NCBI GenBank assembly: GCA_001632435.1
Contig: KV424085.1
Span: 1 to 61,992, forward strand
Direction of reading: 5' to 3'
DNA length: 61,992 nucleotides
Source of the DNA: Calocera cornea HHB12733
Taxonomy: Eukaryota > Basidiomycota > Dacrymycetes > Dacrymycetales > Dacrymycetaceae
The notes below the pieces were generated by a model that was not told the origin of the DNA, ran no database searches, and was given only the letters and a program-made list of their open reading frames with translations. This document shows, piece after piece, positions 56,801-61,992 of the stretch. The position numbers and the translations under genes were made by a program. Each line of letters opens with the position of its first letter. Positions within the stretch are counted from its first letter, which is position 1.

Positions 56801-59665
56801 TATGTTTACTGCACGACGACAAATGCGCAAGATCCTCAACCGTGCCAATGCCATTCGAACCATACAACGAAATGCGCGCGTTTACATCGAGCTTCGCGAA
56901 TGGCCCTGGTGGCAGCTGTATACCAAAGTTCGACCTATGTTGGCTGCTACAAGAAATGACGAAGAGATCCGAAAGAAAGACGCGGAGTTGGCAGCTATTC
57001 GAGAACGGGCGGAGAAGGAGAAGCGTGAAAACGCAGCTCTCGAGGCTACGATACTCCAGCTCCAAGCCGAGAAGAAGAAGGTAGAGGATGAGTTAGAGAG
57101 CGAGCGGCAACTAGGTCTGGACAAGGATCAACAATTGACACGTTCCAAGGCGCGCGAGTGTGACCTCGGTGATGATGTAGCCGCACTGCAAATCGATTTC
57201 GACAATCTTGAAGCAGAGCTGGCACGTGTCACCGAAGCCAAGAAGACGTCAGACAACAATCTCGAAACCCTCGCTCTGGCACACGAGGATGCCAAGATCC
57301 GTCTCGCGGCATATGAAGAGCAGCAGCGGGAGTGGAGGAAGAAAGAGGGCAAGCTTGTTGAAGACCTGCGAAAGCGTTCCTCGGATTGTTCTACTCTTGA
57401 GAAGCGCAGGGACGAGCTCGAGAAGATTGTGCACGACCACGAGACGGCGCTGCTCGCGCGAGAGAACGACGTGACTCGCTTGAAGGAACGAATCAAGTCT
57501 CATGAATCCGAGCTAAAGGACGAGGCTGTATCGTTGCAGAACGAACTGGACGGCCTCAGAACAGAGCTTACCCGCGCCAACGATTCAAAGAAGGCGTCGG
57601 ATACCAAGCTGGAAACCTTATCACTTCAACATGAGGATGCCAAAATTCGTCTCGCTTCAATTGAAGAGCAACACCGTCAGCTGAAGAAGACAGAGAGCAG
57701 GTTGAAGGAAGACCTCCGAAAGAGGTCATCTGAATGCACGATTCTCGAGAAACGTAAATCCGAGCTTGAGAAGCTAGTCGACGAACAGCAGGCGGCTCTT
57801 CTTGCGAAAGAGGAGGGTACGGCACATTTGGAGGAAACCATCAGGGAGCGCGAATCGATGCTGCGCGATGAGGTCGACTCGCTGCAAAAGGACCTCAACG
57901 CCGTCAAAGGACAGCTTGTTCGTGCCACCAATGCGAAGACCACAGCAGAAGGCAACCTAGAAACCCTATTGCTGCAACACGAGGACGCCAAAATCCGCCT
58001 TGCCGCACTCGAAGAGCAGCAGCGCGAATGGAAGAAGAAGGAGGGGAGGCTCATGGATGACGTACGGAAGCGCACATCCGAATGTACCTCCATTGCGAAG
58101 CGCAGAGACGAACTCGAAAATATTGTTAGCCAGCAGGAAGCCGCACTTGTCGCGAGGGAGGGCGAAGTGGCTCGTTTGAAGGAACACATGGACAAGGCTG
58201 CTGCAGATATGGAGAAGAAACTGAGCGCCGAAATTCAGACTCGGTGAGCTCTCCGCTTGAAATGTGCTTTCCGACACTGACGCTTCCTTCCAGGGACGCT
58301 GGCAAGCTGAAGGCGGAAATGCTGGAGCGTGAAGCGGTTCAGGCCAAAGAGAATCTCGCCAAGCTCAAGCGAATGTCCACGGACTACGAGGCCAGGATCC
58401 GGAAAGGAGAAGCAAATGTCGACTTGTTAACCAAGGAGCTCGCGGCCTCCAAGCTAGATGCTCAAGCATCTACCAAGAAGGTCGAAGAACTCCAAGGCCA
58501 GCTTACATCTCTTCGCAAGGAGCTTGACGCACAGAAGGGTGATCGTCACAAGGACTCGTTATTACGTGGCAAGCTGCAAGCCGAGTTGGATCAGCTGCGC
58601 AAGTCTCTGGACACAAAGACGATGGAGGACCGAAAGCGCAGCGAGGTCGACCGTACGAAGGAGCATGAGCGTTCCGAACTCCAATTGCAGGTCGGTCAGC
58701 TCGAGGGACAACTGGCCGACATTCGTCGGCAAGCGCAGAAGGAGCGGACCAAGTTGGAGCTCGACTTAGATTCCGCCAAGCGTGAACTCACAGTAGCGAC
58801 GAAGACGTGTAATGATCTGCAACAGCAGGCCAAGGCTCACACGCAGAATTTACGTGAGGCTGAGCTTGCGGTTATCCAGGCTGAAAAGCAGAAGAGAGCC
58901 GCCCAATCTGAACTAGAGGCGCTGCGGAATAAGCACGGTGATGCAGATGGTCAGCTGGCTCAGATGACCAAGACGAAAGAGGTTTGTTAATTCGTTCACC
59001 GTTTGTCCCATCTACTGATGTGTCAACAGAGCCTCGAGCGTCGGCTTGCAGACGCCCACGCAAAACACCAAGATTTCGAAGACGCTGTCCTGCAGATCGA
59101 GCGTGAGAAGGCTTCCTGGGCCAGGCAGATGGAATCGGTTCGGAAACAGCTATCGGCGGAGACGACACGCCGGGAGAAGCTGGAGAAAACGATCGCAGCG
59201 CGAGATCACGAGATCGCTCAATTTAGCGACCGTCAAGTCAACTGGGAGAAGGAGCTCACCAAGGCCAGGTCCGACCTTGCCGCGCGTGAGCAAGAGATTG
59301 GACAGCTGCGAGGAAGGCCAGCAGACATCACCATCATCGAGCACGTGCACGTTTTAGAAGAGGCCAAGCGTGTCACGGATCGACAACTTCTTGAAGCTCA
59401 AGCCGAGTTGGAGAGTCTGCAGCTTTATGTCAGGTCCTTGGAGCGAGCGAAGCAGCGTCCTCAATCGCTGTCGGATCAGCAGATGCAGATCCTTAGCCAA
59501 CAGTCCCAGATTCGAGAGCTCCGTGCGGTGCTGGAGGAAGCCGAGTCCGACCGTATTGCTCTGCAACGTGCCCGACGAAACCTGGAGAGTCGCTTGGAGG
59601 AGATTGAACAAGCACAGTTCAGGCTTCCTGATCGTGCTGTGCATGCGCGTGCTGCTGTCGTCTGA
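53892..59665 (+). CDS. Class II (conventional) myosin heavy chain, about 1749 aa
   Basis: Nine exons: 53892-54062, 54241-54384, 54435-54619, 54671-55007, 55056-55319, 55369-55783, 55834-58243, 58294-58981 and 59030-59665; all joins keep frame. An SH3-like N-terminal domain is followed by the motor: P-loop GESGAGKT (168-175), switch I NNNSSRFGKF (split by an intron) and switch [10 protein letters not shown]. Loop 1 carries a long Ser/Thr/Pro-rich insertion (about 187-240). The neck has IQ-like sequence, then [14 protein letters not shown], typical of class II. A coiled-coil tail of about 870 residues contains three 116-residue repeats. Such myosins drive the cytokinetic ring and septation in fungi. 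First intron (178 nt) is longer than the rest. Confidence 0.92.
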
Positions 59666-59900
59666 CGGCGCTAAAGGTAGCAAGAGTTTTGCTGTGCTGC
59701 GGCATGCTATCAGCAAAGAGGGGAGCGGCGCCGTTTTGAAGAGCGTGTCATGGGGTGCGGCGTTTGAAGATGTAGTTGCTTGGAGAATGCTGGCCAAGAG
59801 ACTTGTTCAGTTCATTATCATTTGTAACGATATTTAAGCATGTGTTTTCTATGACTGTTATCGCAACCAACTCCGACCATCCTCTCCAGTCCCGACCTTC
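59666..59900. other. Myosin 3' region
   Basis: No further gene seen. Confidence 0.4.
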
Positions 59901-59909
59901 ATAGTACCC

Positions 59910-60073
59910 ATGCCAATCATGTCCTCGCATCCTTCTATGGCTTTACCTAGCGAGCTATGGGGCGAGATTATCTCCTAATCCAAGTCAAACGCGACCTGGT
60001 CCAGCTCTCACGTGAGTCGGATGATTGGCAGCTTTGCATCAAAGTCGCTATCATGATATCGAACCGTCGATGA
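59910..60073 (+). pseudogene. F-box protein relic
   Basis: ATG at 59910 leads to SMALPSELWGEIIS then TAA at 59977. LPSELWGEII is a typical start of a fungal F-box helix. The next frame continues with QVKRDLVQLSRESDDWQL before stopping, as if one base had been gained or lost in the F-box. No leucine-rich or other C-terminal domain follows. A remnant, not a working substrate adaptor. Confidence 0.45.
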
Positions 60074-60357
60074 CGGGGACCGCCTTCCCAAGCTTGAAGC
60101 ACGATTCGGTGCGCTCTCTTACAACTCCGTCTTAGCATCGTCTGTACTTTTGAATTGCATATGCGTATGTTCCATGTGACAGTTAATCCTTGCACGTCGG
60201 CGCGGCTCTTCCTTCGCTGGTTCAGCTCGCCCTGGCTCCCAGCACGGGCAGGTAGGGCCCTCTTCCTGCATATGCGCAGGATAATCAGATTTGTCCTTGC
60301 AGCCATCAGCTCTGGACGAAACAGAAGTAATCAAAGGATTCTGCAGTTTGCAGAGAC

Positions 60358-60829
60358 TGGATGACTTGCCGTAGACCTAGATCGTAGATTTTTCGACACA
60401 GATCCTAAACGGAAGCAGTTTTTGGAGGCAAAACCACAGATCACAGATGCTAACGCAGACCGTAGGATGCACGCACACACCCCTCCTAGATCCTAGATTT
60501 GTCACGTGCCTGACACAGATCACGCAATGTGCAAATTAGGGGTCCTCCAGAGGCTGTGCCATTGTTTACCCAAGGAAGCAAATTGCAGGGCATTTGTATG
60601 CCCAGGCAGGCGCTCCATGTGAAGATGTGCTTCCGTGAGGGTCTAGGAGAGCAGAAAAGATCTAGGAGAGGGGGGGGGACCCCTCTCCTAGATTCGACAT
60701 CTAGGACGGACGATAAGCAGTCTAGGAGTGCTCCGGAGTTTGAATTTTGACAGCGGCACCTCGGCAGACCCTGTGTGGCGCATCTAGGACACTCAAAATC
60801 TAGGATCTAGGTCTACGGCAAGTCATCCA
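60358..60829. mobile_element. TIR element of 472 bp with perfect 26-bp ends
   Basis: TGGATGACTTGCCGTAGACC begins a 26-bp repeat at 60358-60383; its exact complement is at 60804-60829. The interior has many copies of CTAGGA/TCCTAG and a palindromic GGGACCCCTCTCCTAG stretch. No target-site duplication could be identified. The perfect ends suggest recent movement. No coding capacity. Confidence 0.75.
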
Positions 60830-60960
60830 TTATCGGAGCGTCCTGACACAGGACCCTAGACACCACACCGCCTTTTTGCCCCTTACAAACACTATCCCTT
60901 CTGCCCTGTATAATCGCATGGCTGTACCCCTTCTACAGCCCTGAATATACGCCCTAATGT

Positions 60961-61151
60961 ATGACCGATGTTCAATACCTGATCAACGTGCTGGTTGTGG
61001 GCGCTGGGCCAGCGGAACCACACCGTGCCTGTACACCATTGGACTGCCGGACGTTATCATTGGCCACCATGACACGACCGCCCCCCATCGTGATGATATA
61101 CATGCCATGGACAACAACGCCCTGTTCGCAATGGATGCCATCTGCAGATAA
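60961..61151 (+). pseudogene. FAD-dependent monooxygenase N-terminal relic
   Basis: From an ATG at 60961 the frame reads MTDVQYLINVLVVGAGPA, the start of a Rossmann FAD-binding fold (GxGxxG). The glycine-rich motif breaks there; the next frame continues GTTPCLYTIGLPDVIIG, as expected after a one-base loss. The rest of the enzyme is not recognisable and stops occur by 61151. A TATA-like TGTATAATCGC lies upstream at about 60907. Confidence 0.45.
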
Positions 61152-61670
61152 CAGCCACCCTGAGTGAAGAAGAGCAGCACACGCCCATTTATGAGCGATA
61201 GCTTCTTTGCTGCAGCGTCATTCCATCAGCTGCTCCTCAGCACTCCAAGCAATGGACACTGGCTCTGCCCAGACCTTGAAGAGCGCAAGATCCAGCCTCA
61301 TCCATTCACTTCAACAATGGAGAGGGAAGGCGGAAGCAGCGCTCGATCTGATGAAGGAGAATGTGGAGAAGACGGCGCTAAAGGTGCAGGGTATTTGAGA
61401 GGTACACACTATCCACCGCCCTAAAGTCAGCTTATCTCACCGCCCATCCAGCTTGTTGAAGCGGATCGAAAGGACTGTCAAGAGCTCGTGGCGAAGTTGA
61501 CATGGATCACTGAGCAAGCCCACCGCCGGCGTCAGCGCCTGGCGAGGCACGTACCGGCTGCTACGATCAGAAAATGGGAGCGGTGTAAGCCCTGCTTACC
61601 CAGAATTCCAGTCACACCACTCCTACCACTTTCATATACGACACTCCTCATATTTCCTGAACACTGACCG
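61152..61670. other. No gene supported
   Basis: Short frames only; possibly further decayed monooxygenase sequence. Confidence 0.35.
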
Positions 61671-61861
61671 TTGGGCCCCACTGGGGCCACATGCCGAGGG
61701 CTAAACCCTGACGCCCTCTCAACATGCCAGAGCCACATCCCCGGAGCCCCCGAGAGGCTGTGCACCCAGGTGATCCCTGACGCCCTCTCAACATGCCGGA
61801 GCCGCATTCCCGGGCCCCACTGGGGCCACACCTACACACCCGAGCCTCGCCGAGGCTCGGG
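61671..61861. repeat. Direct repeats and a perfect hairpin near the window end
   Basis: GGGCCCCACTGGGGCCACA occurs at about 61674 and 61812. CCCTGACGCCCTCTCAACAT starts a unit of about 36 bp at about 61706 and again at about 61776, with two or three differences. A perfect hairpin (CCCGAGCCTC, loop GCC, GAGGCTCGGG) lies at 61839-61861. Confidence 0.7.
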
Positions 61862-61992
61862 CTCCTGCCTATGGTATTTTTCTGTCATTCTCCGTCCCCT
61901 TCGTTCTCTATCTTCTTCCTTCCCTGCGGCCACCTTCCTAGTGCTGTATCTAGACGTCTCTTGCAATATAGAACGGTCTTAACAGTATCCTG

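Noticed and set aside
1..61992. CRISPR arrays, bacterial operons, rRNA or tRNA genes
   Set aside because: Gene structure is eukaryotic and no regular spacer array, rRNA segment or tRNA cloverleaf was recognised by eye; a tRNA scan would settle the last point.

Overview
The window looks like nuclear DNA of a GC-rich filamentous basidiomycete, probably a wood- or litter-inhabiting Agaricomycete. The reasons are short introns (mostly 45-90 nt, GT[GA]NGT donors, CTRAY branch points), a chromodomain-bearing Ty3/gypsy element, a paired set of laccase-like multicopper oxidases and small secreted cysteine-rich proteins. All exon joins below were read from splice motifs plus reading frame. None is backed by transcripts.

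Layout. 0-2 kb: 3' end of a Ty3/gypsy chromovirus (integrase, chromodomain, polypurine tract, LTR). 2.5-5.4 kb: two tandem small secreted proteins with duplicated promoters and a 5'UTR intron just before the ATG. 6.4-7.9 kb (-): a TLC-domain membrane protein. 8.9-14.2 kb (-): two multicopper oxidases with an N-terminal membrane anchor. 14.9-17.3 kb (+): an NDC1-type nuclear-pore membrane protein. 17.7-18.4 kb: a fold-back transposable element and phosphoesterase relics. 18.4-22.5 kb (-): two secreted phosphoesterases (acid-phosphatase type). 23.7-34.3 kb (+): a very large CSF1/BLTP1-type bridge-like lipid transfer protein in seven exons. 34.9-35.9 and 40.0-41.4 kb (+): two genes sharing a repeated Cys/His motif I cannot name. 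36.9-38.5 kb (+): an unrecognised multi-exon gene. 43.5-44.0 kb (-): a third member of the small secreted family.

44.4-48.9 kb is a gene-poor, repeat-rich block: a perfect hairpin, telomere-like CCCTAA repeats, two non-autonomous inverted-repeat elements, an LTR-like segment, and a CpG-depleted chimeric copy of two pieces from 5.3-7.1 kb of this same window. 49.2-50.0 kb: a secreted protein made of two tandem cysteine domains. 52.0-52.9 kb: an unrecognised protein. 53.9-59.7 kb: a class II myosin heavy chain with a triplicated coiled-coil block. The last 2.3 kb holds relics (F-box, FAD monooxygenase), a perfect-TIR element and short direct repeats.

Housekeeping genes (CSF1, NDC1, myosin II) alternate with secreted or surface proteins that have duplicated locally (small secreted proteins, oxidases, phosphoesterases). 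No biosynthetic cluster is evident. The most unusual material is the three-member secreted family with a conserved leader and a variable cysteine domain, and the decayed chimeric copy beside telomere-like repeats.
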